A stretch of DNA of 64,000 nt. It comes from Vitis vinifera (taxonomy: Eukaryota; Streptophyta; Magnoliopsida; Vitales; Vitaceae). The DNA lies in the NCBI RefSeq assembly GCF_030704535.1, contig NC_081823.1, positions 1,024,501 through 1,088,500 on the forward strand. The letters run 5' to 3'. The translations under genes were made by a program, and so were the position numbers. A model generated the notes under the pieces. That model was not told the DNA's origin, did no database searches, and saw nothing but the letters and a program-made list of their open reading frames with translations. Of this stretch, positions 13,370-23,887 are shown piece by piece (position 1 is the stretch's first letter; each line of letters starts with the position of its first letter).

Positions 13370-14739
13370 AATACTCGTATTTTACACCACTAATCGTCAT
13401 ACGATCTCATTGTACATAGCAAAAGAGAAGAAGAACACTGAATAGTTGACCATTTTTGGTATTTGATTTTTTTTTTTTTTTTTTTTTTTTTTGCCCAAAT
13501 TGTAATATTCAATAATTGTAACAAGCATTTCCCTCTTCGTGTTTTTTTCTAAGGAATGAAGTGAAGATGAAAGGATTACAAACATCACATTCTAGTCATT
13601 TTTGGTCATGATTACATACGTAAAATATGAAACCATTTCATTAGTGGTATTATTACTTCATATTTTTCAACTTAAGGGGGTGGTCATTTCTACAATGGTA
13701 TGATTGTGTTCCATTACAGAATGGGAAATTACCTAACATAAATGATGGCAAGCCAGAAGCCTCTACTATACCAACCATTCACCCACTTGGCTTTTTATGA
13801 AAAATCATAATTTTACCCTTAAATTTATAGGTTTTCTTGGACATTAATATTGATTGACTGAAAATCATAGATTTTTTTAAGATTTTGCAATATTGAGAGT
13901 GTGTTTGTTGGTAATTCTAGTTCATAGTCTTTTTAACACTTGAATGATAAAAGTTTTTAAGTGTTCAAAAGGTTAGTAACGTTTCCTATTATCACTGGCA
14001 AACGGGTTTTAAATACAATTTTATCCAATTATTATATAATTTTTTATTATATATATAGAAAATAAGGTCAAAAGACTAGACAAATTCAACCCAATCCGAT
14101 CCAAGCTTAAAAAAATAAATGTCTTTTTTTAAAATTTTGGATTGGACTTGGATTGGTTGCAAATGCAACACAGCCCATTTGAGGTGTAACCCTACTTTTC
14201 TTCATCAATTGGTTTGGAAAGAATAGAAAATAGAACACATACAGAACATGCAGATGAACCTCTCCTCCCTAAAATTCACTTCCTGTTTCTCAACATAAAC
14301 CATGGATGGATACAAAAGTCGCAATTATTTCCAAGCCAAGAAAGAAACCGGAATTATTTGAATGCATAATCAGATCAATAACCAAATAAACAGCTTGGTT
14401 TTCTGTTAAAGAATTTGCATTTGTATAAATTTCGCAAGATAACACTACTGCCTTAAGTTTGAAAAAAAAAATTTGCTGAGAAGTTGATTAAGAGGACATA
14501 CATGATTAATGAATATAACTTGAGTCCTCAGGCTCCCAGCATCAGTGTGAGATGAAGAAACCCAGTACTCAAAAGACCCATAACCCAGATTTCTGCAATC
14601 AGACAAGTCTCTGTGTGCCTGCAAGCTGAAAGCTAGAATAAAGTCAGAAACCGTCAAAATGAAATGGGAAGGAAACAACTTCAGTGTGAATTAGTTTCAC
14701 AGTACCTGAAACATCAATGTGTGGGATCCTGAAGTAACC
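13370..14739. other. Convergent intergenic region with two 3' ends
   Basis: This lies between the stop codon of the GTPase gene (+) and that of the next gene (-), so it should contain both 3' UTRs. A 25-base poly-T run sits at 13468-13492 and a degraded palindromic element at about 13893-14010. No other gene is visible. Confidence 0.7.
13893..14010. mobile_element. Degraded palindromic MITE, same family as 17647-17765
   Basis: The left end GAGAGTGTGTTTGTTGGTAATT and right end ATTATCACTGGCAAACGGG are a diverged inverted pair resembling the GTGCGTTTGAYAGTAATT ends of the element at 17647. It is AT-rich and non-coding. The call rests on end similarity only. Confidence 0.45.
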
Positions 14740-17301
14740 TCATGCAACAGTTTCACTCAGTCTCAGGACCTCCTTCAGTAGTCGACCGACTGAAGCTTTT
14801 ACCTCGTCGGGCAGTACCAGCTGTGGAGGCATCGACTCCATGGCATACAGAGTGAGAAGTCTCATTACAACTGACAAATTTAAACTCTTGGTATCGCCTT
14901 TCCATACACTCTGATTCACAAACTTGCATGACTGCTTTAAGACACATTTACTACATACCTAAAGGTGAGGAAATGTCTTAATTTGGATGTCAAAAAGAAA
15001 ACAGATTCTATGGGGAATAAGAACAATTTTAATGGGAATTTCAAATAAAAAAATGACTTACTAACTCTTCCTGAATTCTGAAGAAAGTGCGCAATCTTTT
15101 GGCAGCAAAAACACTCTTTCTTGATAGGGAAGGACAACCAAAGAGGGCCACCTTTTTCAAGTCACTGCCTGACAACCATCTGTGCATCCACAAGTTAAGT
15201 TCACAATATCCTGAAGAGCAAATACATGGACACTAGAAGAACGAACATGAAATAGGATGAACATGGAAGTCGAATTGGCATAGTGAACTGGAAAAAAAAA
15301 AAGAATATTCATCCACCTTAGCGTCCTCTCCTTATCTACATAACCTTTGAATGTGTATTTTTACGAGACTCATACTAGATAAATAAAGGCTAACCTTACA
15401 GATTTCATAAAGAATTGTTTTATAAACTTGTAAAGATATATTACTGCTCATATGCATCCAAAAGAAAATGTCTATCGAAGTTGATTGACCTATCAGCTCT
15501 TATTCAAGCATTCTCCTTAATGCACTCATTAAATAAACTGTGCTGCTACAATAATTCATGAACTATGCATCAAGCCTCAGAATGGACAATGCAATAATGA
15601 AGCAGTATCTTGGAAAACAACCTAGCAAATTTCTTTCTGCTTTGATCCAAAAACAAAGCACAACAGTCATAAAAAGAGTGTCCAGAACCTGCAGAGAAGT
15701 CAAAATCTCCCATTCCTATATCTCTACCTCAAAGAATTCTTACTCCAATTTCCTTCCAAAATCTTGGATTGTCTTTGAGGCTTATCAGAAGGGGAAAAAA
15801 TGTCACTCAAGACTTGGGAAGCTCACTTTATGTTCAGACCCTTCTTGGTTCTCCTGACTGATGTTAGACTAATTTAATGAAGTCTGGTATATACCACTCT
15901 AAACACCCAACACCAAGCAACCAAATAATGAAAGAAAATGTCATCCCGGCACCTGATGCATCTCTCAAGGGATAGCACTTCCATAAGACCCGCTTTGTAA
16001 TCAGATATAGGATCCCCTCAATTGAAGGTTATCATCCACATTCATCTTCATTGGCTGTCAGCTAAGGTAAAGGTCGCCTTCCCTTGTATCTCTCAAGGGA
16101 TAGCACTTCCATAAGACCCCCTTCCATAAGACTCCATTATCAACAAGTAGACTGCAACAATGCAAAATATCTGTCTTTGTCGATTTCAAAAAGGGAGCAA
16201 ATTCATTGGTTTCTTGATCATTTCTGATACTGAACAAGTTATCACTCAAAGACCATCCTAATTGGATTTGGATTAAAAGATTATTAGCGGGCAAACTACA
16301 CAGTGAAGTACCCAAACCTATAGGCGATCATCAAATGTTATAATTCTCCATTCCATCCTAGGTTCAATCATAATGATCCATGATGATCCAATTTATAATG
16401 TTACACACATTTGCTTCCTCATAGGAAAAGGTTCAATTGTTAACCGAAATTGACAAAGCTAAGTTAAAATTACTTCACCAGATGTTGGTCCTAAGATAAA
16501 TTAATACCAAAATATTTATAAAAAAAAGGATCCTACTTCATGGTGGTGATGTGCAAACAATCAGTACAGCTATGTAAAACCTAAAACAAACACAAAAACA
16601 TCAAAAAAATAATAACCTTAGTAGCGGAAGGAAACAATTTCTTACTTGGCAATTTCTTGGTTATCCTTGCCAAATCTCTCTGCTGCAAACTTTATATAGG
16701 CACGAGAATAGCTATCATCAAAAGCCCCATAAATCAATCCACTTCTTGGCAAGAAATTAGCATCCTTGAAGTAGCCCTCCCTGTGCAAATGACTAACAAA
16801 CAGCAACATGTCCTCTGACAAGTCTTTGAAAACCACTGGCTCCTCCTCTTCATCTTCCTTCTTCTCTAGAGAACCGGATTCCCCACGTTTCCCATCTCTA
16901 TTTTTCCCATTTGAAAACAATGAATACAGGCTACTGGTCTTGGGCTTGGTTTGCTCCTTCAAAACCCCATCTTTCTTCAGCTCCTTCTTCTTCTTTGGAG
17001 TTTCGCTCTCAGTCACAGCATTGGCTTTTAGTCTCCTCACCTCCCTCTCCAATTCCCTCAATCTCTTTTTCAACTCTCTGTCTTCTCCCTCGCTTTCGCT
17101 TTCGGGTTTTTCGCGCAGTCCCACGGCTTCTTTGAAGAGATCAACCAGGGGCTTTTTCCCCTTCTGGGTCTTGTTCTCTGGGATTTGATCTTCAAATTGC
17201 GGGGATGTTGATATGGGTCTTTGAAGGATTGGAGTGGAGTGAAGAGGGGTTTTGGGGAGTGCGTGGAAATGGTGAGAACAGAGGGCTCTGAAGCGAGACA
17301 T
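14740..17301 (-). CDS. Unnamed protein, probably organelle-targeted, with a C-terminal Cys cluster
   Basis: Three exons read on the minus strand: 17301-16646, 15179-15062 and 14958-14740, giving 330 residues. The splice joins keep one frame (EIA-K-WLSGSDLKKVALFG and FRIQEE-L-VCSKCVLKQSC). The N-terminus (MSRFRALCSHHFHALPKTPL) is rich in Arg, Ser and His with no acidic residues, like a mitochondrial presequence. Residues about 50-100 are a charged region with coiled-coil character (KKRLRELEREVRRLKA), followed by a Lys/Glu-rich linker. The conserved-looking part starts near residue 165 (VVFKDLSEDMLLFVSHLHREG) and runs to the stop. It includes CSKCVLKQSC, a Cys-x2-Cys-x5-Cys cluster that could bind metal, and a helical C-terminus. 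I recognise it as a plant-conserved family but know no function for it. Intron 1 (15180-16645) shows no transposon. Confidence 0.85.
15960..16118. repeat. Perfect 31-nt direct repeat, 128 bp apart, in an intron
   Basis: ATCTCTCAAGGGATAGCACT, continuing TTCCATAAGACC, is found at 15960-15990 and again at 16088-16118. Just after the second copy the end of the unit is repeated once more (CTTCCATAAGAC). It is a local duplication inside intron 1 of the minus-strand gene. Confidence 0.85.
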
Positions 17302-17356
17302 GTGGGTATGAGTGTATGACTGAAGAAGAAGGAAATTCAGGCACCTGAGGTTTTGG

Positions 17357-17509
17357 GGGTTTAGGAGGGTTTATGTATTATTATTATTATTTTCCTTTTT
17401 ATTTGTTTGCAAATTGTTATTCACTTTTAATTTTAGTTTTGCTGGTATGAATTTGAGCAATGGGCTTGTATTGTTGGGCAATGGGCTTGGACACAAATTG
17501 GGTGGCCCA
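17357..17509 (-). promoter_or_regulatory. Telo-box-like and site II (TGGGCY) motifs upstream of the minus-strand gene
   Basis: Reading toward the gene on the minus strand, the region upstream of its ATG (17301) has AAACCCT at about 17366-17372, which is seven of eight bases of the telo-box AAACCCTA. It also has TGGGCY-type motifs in either orientation at 17461-17466, 17482-17487 and 17504-17509. In plants this pair of motifs is typical of housekeeping genes for ribosomal and mitochondrial proteins. The motifs are visible; their activity is inferred. Confidence 0.5.
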
Positions 17510-17646
17510 TAGCCATGTTTAGTAATTAACCACACTTAGATGAGTGGATTATGGAAGAAAAACCGCCACTAAATCTCTTCCACATCACAATGAAGATATG
17601 CAGACCAAGGACCGCACATCAATTGCCTTCTTATTGAATTTTCCTT

Positions 17647-17765
17647 GAGTGCGTTTGATAGTAATTTTAGGAAGTATTTTTGAATTTTATAACACTTAAA
17701 AATTTTCATTTTTCAAGTATTATAAAGCTTAAAAATACTTTCTATAATTATTGTCAAACGCACTC
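17647..17765. mobile_element. 119-bp palindromic MITE, possibly hAT-type
   Basis: GAGTGCGTTTGATAGTAATT at the left and AATTATTGTCAAACGCACTC at the right are near-perfect inverted repeats. The pairing continues inward almost to the centre (TTTTATAACACTT with AAGTATTATAAA), so the whole element can fold into one hairpin. I could not define a target duplication. It is non-coding. Confidence 0.7.
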
Positions 17766-18178
17766 TTCGTTATTATTTGTTACTCCTACCTTTGATTCCA
17801 ATATTAATCTTCACATTGGTTTGACAAAGGGAAACGTTCTTTTACTATTCTTCCCATCACTCCATTTCTTTCCTTTCAATGCCTCTCTTCTTTCTACATG
17901 TGCTCTAAAGCTAGAAATGCCCGAAAAAGTCTCTTATTGAAGCTAGCTCCATGCCCACCTTAACCGTTAATTTTATTCACTTCCCTTAAACTTTGGGTTA
18001 AATACATTAGCTCGATTTAAAATTTCATAAAATATCTTCATTTATTTTGAATAAAAGGGAATGTGAGTGAAAATAATAAATGAAAAAAACATAAAAAGCA
18101 TTTAATGAAATTTCAAATCAATAAGAATAAAGTGTAATTAGTCAAAACCTCATATAAGTTGAATGAAATTATCTTTAA

Positions 18179-18390
18179 CATTATATTTGATTCCTAAAAA
18201 TTTTAAAAGAAAATATAGAAAAAATAAAAAATACATTTAAAATAAATAAATTATTTTAATTATTCCATATAAAAATTAAATAATTTGATATACCTTTCTA
18301 ATAACTTTTAATTACATTTATATATATATATATTATATCTAAATATAAGAAAATCATTTTCCTTAATATTTTCTAAAAACCAAACATAAT
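18179..18390. mobile_element. Diverged Tourist-like MITE next to an LTR fossil
   Basis: The ends CATTATATTTGATTCC and AAACCAAACATAAT match the TIR family of the element at 36066 with several changes, and the interior is the same kind of AT-rich sequence. Its right end abuts the LTR fossil that begins at 18391, so the LTR appears to have landed at or in the end of this element. Confidence 0.5.
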
Positions 18391-19339
18391 TGTAGACCCT
18401 CATTTTGGTCTAGTTTTTTTTTTGCTATTTTTGAAGCACTTTTTTTTTACCACCCTGGGAAGAGTTAGAAACATGCTTTAGAGTGGGGGATAGCTTCTAT
18501 GGTTTTCAGGTGAGCTACATGCATGAGATAGGTGCCAAAAAGACACCACCACCTCGCCATGGTGATGGTTGAGATGGAGACTTCTTCTAAGCAAGGAGTA
18601 GAAGAGCAGTGGAATGGGTGGGGTTGGTAGAAGCTTGGAGAGGAAGGAAAACAGTGGAAAAATGGTTGAATGTGAAAAACAGGGAGGGAAAGAGATTTAG
18701 AAAAACAGAGAGAGAAGAGAAGAGGAAAAAGAGGACTTTGGCTTAGTTTTAAGAGGGGGGCTACAGAATGAAGTGTTGGAAGTCAAGCCATCCTTGCTCG
18801 AGTGGAGTTATTCAGGTGTCGTCATTGTATACTCGGTTGTCCTATTTTTTGCACCATGTTGTTCTATTTCTTGCTAATATTTGGGTTTGTTCCTAATGTT
18901 TGAGTTGGACATTGGGAACCATGCATATCTGAGATCATTTGCATACACCTTTGTTTGGTTTTTAGGTTTCTATAGAATCTACATCACGCTCTGTTTCTTC
19001 ACCCTGTTTTGGTTTCCTTCATGAGATGTTTGCCACCATGTTTTTATGTATATATATATATATATATTTAGAGTCGATTTTGGTCATCCCCGATCAATTT
19101 GCTAACTCATTAACAAACTATGAGATGGAGCAAGGTTTAATGGTCTTTGGTTTGTTTATTTTATGCTATGTTTTGGTCTTTGCCCTCTTCTGTATTTCTA
19201 TGTTTATTTTGGTGTGTTTGGGGTGATGAGCATTTCAGTTGGGTCAAGACTAGCAAAGGAGTCCATGGTAAGATGTTTGATGGGTTAGTTTTCTTGGGTG
19301 GATACCAAGGTCTCCCGTATATCTCATATTCCAAACCCT

Positions 19340-19680
19340 CTGAAAATAGCCAGTGCCGGAATCCACCCCTACCACTAGCAGTGGCCGCCGCCCCCGGCTC
19401 TTCCACCTTCCGACGAGGTACGTACGATCTTCATCTCAGGTCTACCTGAGGACGTGAAGGAAAGGGAGCTCCAGAATCTGCTAAGGTGGCTTTCGGGATA
19501 CGAGGCTTTGTAGGTGAATTTCAAGGGGGAGCATCCCATGGGTTTCGCGTTTCTCTCCACTCCTCAACTCGCGGTGACAATTCTTATGCAACGAGAAGGA
19601 GGTTGCAACTTGCCTCCATTTTCTAGCTAAAGATAGCTCCCAATGCCTGCAAGCCATAACCTTCAGAAAAATCAATTATG
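19340..19680 (+). pseudogene. Fragment of an RRM RNA-binding protein gene, non-functional
   Basis: One frame from about 19415 reads DEVRTIFISGLPEDVKEREL and continues as QNLLRWLSGYEAL. A stop (TAG at 19511-19513) follows, and after it VNFKGEHPMGFAFLSTPQLA. This is the start of an RRM domain as in the plant relatives of yeast WHI3/Scw1-type RNA-binding proteins. An Ala/Pro-rich stretch just upstream (near 19370-19400) reads in another frame. Later sequence breaks further, with stops near 19627. No intron is evident, which suits a processed copy, though only a fragment is recognisable. Confidence 0.65.
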
Positions 19681-20044
19681 AGGTTGCTACACTAGGCTAC
19701 TCAACAAATCTTCAACCTGCAAATACTCAAGTATATGATTTGGAGACGCCATTGAAATTGATGGAGAAGGAAAGGAATGTACTGAAGCTAATTGATATTC
19801 TTTGAATTTGATGACCATAATGAAGCTACTACAGGACCCACTTGAAAGAGACCACCAAATTCTCCACCCCTGGTTGTATTTGGCCACATGCATAAAGAGC
19901 TAGCACATGGAAATGGTCATATAAAAATGATTGTTGTTGGGAAAGACAACACCACATACCTTTGGTGGGCAAGCACATGCCCTTATATTTTTATTATTAT
20001 TATTATTATTCTTTATCATCACGTGTCAAAGTTTTATTTTTGCA

Positions 20045-20420
20045 AATTCTCTTTTAAATGATTTTCAAAATTCCAGTTTTTCAAATAATCTTATTTTCAT
20101 TCCAATTTGTAAATTTTATTATTATTTTTTTTAAAAAAAATCAATTCCCAAATAATTTTTTAAAATTCCAATTTTTAAATTTAATTTTAAAAACTCCAAT
20201 TATTAAATCATTTTTAAAACTCCAATTTTCAAAACTCCAATTTTTAAATAATTTTTAGAAACTCCAATTTTTAAATTTAATTTTCGAAAAAACTCTAATT
20301 TCCAAGTAATTTTCAAAACTCTGATTTTCAAAACTCCAATTTTTAAATTTAATTTTCAAATAATTTTCAATACTTCAATTCTTACATTTGATCTTCAAAA
20401 CTTCGGATTTTCAAATAATT
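20045..20420. repeat. Degenerate tandem array of AAAACTCCAATTTTTAAATAATTTT-like units
   Basis: About a dozen imperfect units combine the phrases AAAACTCCAATTTT and AAATAATTTT at irregular spacing. The array lies inside the LTR fossil and is probably part of that LTR family. Confidence 0.75.
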
Positions 20421-21659
20421 TTAATTCCACTCCTTTTTTTTAAAGTAATTTTAAGTCCTCGATTTTCATTCTTCATTAGGGTTTTAGGTCACCAAAAATC
20501 CTAATTTTAATAAGCTTGTTGTCAATCTCATTTTGGCATGCACTTTCACAAATTTTCTTTGATTTTAAAATAATTTTCCATTTTTCTCGATTTTTATAAG
20601 CATGAATGCATTTTTTTTCTTCATAATTCCAAAATAATGGAATTTATGAGACTAATTCATGTAAGATAAATTGGGCTTTGGTGGAGGCCCAACATTCATA
20701 ATATTTTCTTTGAAAATAATTCAAGTGAAGTGCATGATTGATATTGTTTGATCTTGATCAGTTTTGTGTGAGATATTTTACATTTATTACTATGAGCTAA
20801 CCTTATTTCCATGATAGCACGTTCTTATTTGCTGCTAAGGTATGCTCCCACTCCTACTTCATTTATTTATTCGTTCTCATGCTCGATTTGTTTTATTATT
20901 TGATCATTTTATTTATATCTATTGATTTTCTTATCAATTGTCACACTTGTTTCACCTTATTTAGTAGATACCTTATTATAGGGCTTAAAGACGTGTTACG
21001 ACTCACCATCGTACTTTCCCAATAGGTAACCTGACCCTGGACCCGACTTTGATTTTTCACAAACTTGTTTTTCCTTCAAGAGTCACACTTAGGGTTTTTT
21101 TTTTCTTATTTTGTTTTTCTCTTTAAAAATAAAACAAAAATAAGTGACGAAACTCTTAATTCTTTTTCAAAAAATCAAAATTTTCACAAATAATAAAAAA
21201 AAAAAGTTACGTCATCGAGTGGGAATACATCATGCAAAATGCGGGGTCCATAATAACCTTAAAAAAAATTATTGAATGATATACTTAAACTTTTTCTACT
21301 TTTTTTTTTTGAAGGAAAAATGGAAAGAAAATAATTTTCTTTGATTTTATTTATCTTACTCCTTGTATTATATACATATATAACTTTTTCTTCCTTAAAC
21401 TTTTTGCACAAGCAACCACATTATTTATTTATTTTTTCCTTAAAACTTTTCGGAAAAGCAAACATATCATTCAATCCTTTGTAAGAAACCAAGATTTGAG
21501 CCACGTGATACATCTAATGGATTTCTCCACATGGAAAGGCAATCATTATTAAAAAACAATGACACCATTTGTTGTCGATTCATCAATAGAGTATTTATTT
21601 CTATTTAATAATTAAGAAAATATAGGGGGAAAAGATTTTGGAATCTTGTTTAATTCCTT

Positions 21660-21691
21660 GGTTAAGATCGATTTTGGTTAAGATCGATTTT
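21660..21691. repeat. Perfect 16-bp tandem duplication
   Basis: GGTTAAGATCGATTTT occurs twice head to tail. Confidence 0.9.
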
Positions 21692-22925
21692 GGACACAAT
21701 TCTAAGCAGTTAAATTTTATTTATTTATTTATTTCTTGTTTATATATATATATATAATTATTTTATAACTTATAAAATGAGTTTCATAGATTTTTGATAG
21801 AAAATAATTTTTTGAGAATTTATTTTGAACTTGTATATTTTTTTGTTTTTGTTTTTTAAGAATAAGTTCGGTGCCTTTTTGGATTTTTTTTTTCATAGTA
21901 TTTTTTAGCAACAATTAAAATATAAAAAAAAATTTAAAACTTTTGTTTTAAATATATTACTTTTTAGAACAAAATTAAGATATTTTTATATTTTTTTAAA
22001 GAGTATTTTGAGCAACAAATGAACATATAAAAAATACTTTAAAAAAAAAATTACATTGCATGTAAGTAAGTAACAACTTCATGGTGAATAAATGAAGAAA
22101 TTTTTTAAAAAATAATTGAGAATTAGATTCGAATATGTTTTAAACGTTTATATGAAAAAAAACCTTTTAATCTAACAAACAAACTTTAACAATTAAATGA
22201 AATCCTCGAAAGTTTCATATTTTTTGTTACCTTTTTTCATAGACTACTGTATAAAAGTATATCATTTTTATGTCGATCAAGACTGTATTGTCAATTAAAT
22301 GGTTTCGTGAACATATTTTTAAATCTCATATCCAAATCTTATTTATTTGTATTTTTATACTTTCATCCTATTCATTTGTACCTCATTTGATATCCCGAAT
22401 CTCACCACACATATTTAATGGTCTAAATCTTTTGTTTTATAAATATAGCATTTTCCTTGTCCCTGGTTTTCTTTCATCTAACAAAAGCCTAAAAAAGTAG
22501 TCCAAAAGCAACAAAAATTTCCCTTTTCTCCTGATATCTCTCTATCAAGGTGACATATATAGCCAATAATTCAATTCCCATTTGGCAAAAAGCCAAACTC
22601 CACTAAGTAGGAGATAACACAGAGAAAATGACTTCTGTGCCCATGAATTAAATTACAACCAGACAAGAGAAAGAAGATGAAAGAGAGAAAGACAAGGGCA
22701 AAAAGATGCGGCCACGTATTCTAAATCAATGGACCATTGCTGGGTCACCATAGCCCCCACATGTGATAATGCCTTTTAAAACAACAAAATAATATTATTT
22801 AAAAATATCTATTGTACCATCCGTATCTTCATTTTTTTTTAAATAATTATGTAAATATTTAAAGTAATAAATGATATTTATATTTAAAATGATTATTTTT
22901 CAAATAAAAATATAAAAAGAGTTAG

Positions 22926-23166
22926 GGCTTATTTAGTGATAATTTTACGAAACTTTTTTAATATTTTTAATACTTGAAATTTTTTATCATTTAATAGTTA
23001 AAAATGATAAAAACGTTTCCTAAAATCACTGTCAAACATATTTTTATAATGGGTTTGAAAGTAATTTTAAAAAGCATTTACAATATTTTTATCAATTAAA
23101 TAATAAAAAATTTTAAATATTAAAAATATTAAAAACGCTTTTTAAAATCACTATCCAACGGGTTCT
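22926..23166. mobile_element. Two adjacent degraded palindromic MITEs
   Basis: Two inverted-end units lie side by side. The first is about 22926-23035 (GGGCTTATTTAGTGATAATTTT ... AAAATCACTGTCAAACATA). The second is about 23043-23166 (GGGTTTGAAAGTAATTTTAAAA ... TTTTAAAATCACTATCCAACGGG). Both resemble the element at 17647 in their ends and AT-rich cores. They are non-coding. Confidence 0.5.
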
Positions 23167-23887
23167 TAGTGATTCAAAACTCTTTTAAAAAATTGTCATC
23201 ATGACACATCTTATACAAAAAGCAACATGTAACCATATTCAACCAAAGATTTCTAGCTTGAGTTATAAACCAAATTTGGGTAACATATTAGTTCATTTTC
23301 CTCATCATCTTCTTTGATATTCTATACTTTTTATATACTTTATCTTATCACATGTGATATATATTTTAGGTCTCGGTTGGATGGACGTCTCATTTTTTGC
23401 TTTAAAGAGAAGTTAAAGTCTTTATTTTTAAATTACAATATTAGTAGATTGAAAGTTTTATTTCTTAAAACAAATGTTTTAAAAATTGTTTTATGAAATT
23501 TATTTTCAAAAATTGTTTTTTAATTAAAAAATAAAAAATGATTTTTAAAAAGTGGAACTTTGCGCACCCCTAAATTATCCAAAAAGTGGATTGAGATTTA
23601 AGTAATTAAATTTGGAAGAAAGTTATAAATTTCTTTTAAAATGTAATAATAATTTCGAATGAAGATTGAGTGTGAAGACTGAGTGGACCCCACAAATAGT
23701 CCTCTCTATCTCTCCGCTCCGTAGTTTGTCTTCCTTCAAATTTGCCAGACTCCCAACTACCACTCACCGCCAACTACCCGGCGCTCCGCCACCTTCGCCA
23801 CTGCCACATCCATGTCAATACTCTCCATCAGCACCACTACCAACACGATCGCCATCACAACGAACAATTACTTCTCTCGCCACCACC

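Larger units (their letters stand above)
18391..21252 (+). mobile_element. LTR-retrotransposon fossil: long solo-LTR-like segment
   Basis: The segment opens with TGTAGACCCTCATTTTGGTC and closes with AAAATGCGGGGTCCATA. These are short inverted ends of the TGTAGACCC...GGGTCTACA type that I associate with a group of long plant LTRs. The flanks ATAAT and ATAAC may be a decayed 5-bp target duplication. The interior has the run of AAAACTCCAATTTTTAAA-like units (about 20045-20420) and other non-coding sequence common to such LTRs. No gag-pol region is attached, so a solo LTR is the simplest reading. It is old and broken. A pseudogene piece lies inside it at about 19340-19680. Confidence 0.55.
21253..23887. 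other. Intergenic region upstream of gamma-glutamyl hydrolase
   Basis: AT-rich sequence with no gene recognised. It contains a perfect 16-bp tandem pair at 21660-21691 and two palindromic elements at 22926-23166. The last 250 bases carry the likely promoter and leader of the hydrolase gene; its CT-rich leader is at about 23700-23730. Confidence 0.6.

Noticed and set aside
16808-17188. 126-residue plus-strand open frame
   Set aside because: It is the complement of exon 1 of the minus-strand gene and is Ser/Phe-rich only because that exon is Lys/Glu-rich.
17647-17765. MicroRNA precursor
   Set aside because: The near-complete symmetry and family resemblance to other copies in the window fit a MITE. 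No miRNA family sequence was recognised.
23666-23887. Upstream in-frame extension of the gamma-glutamyl hydrolase reading frame
   Set aside because: The open frame continues upstream but has no ATG there (it would begin at TTG), and the sequence is a CT-rich leader. The first ATG at 23888 is used.
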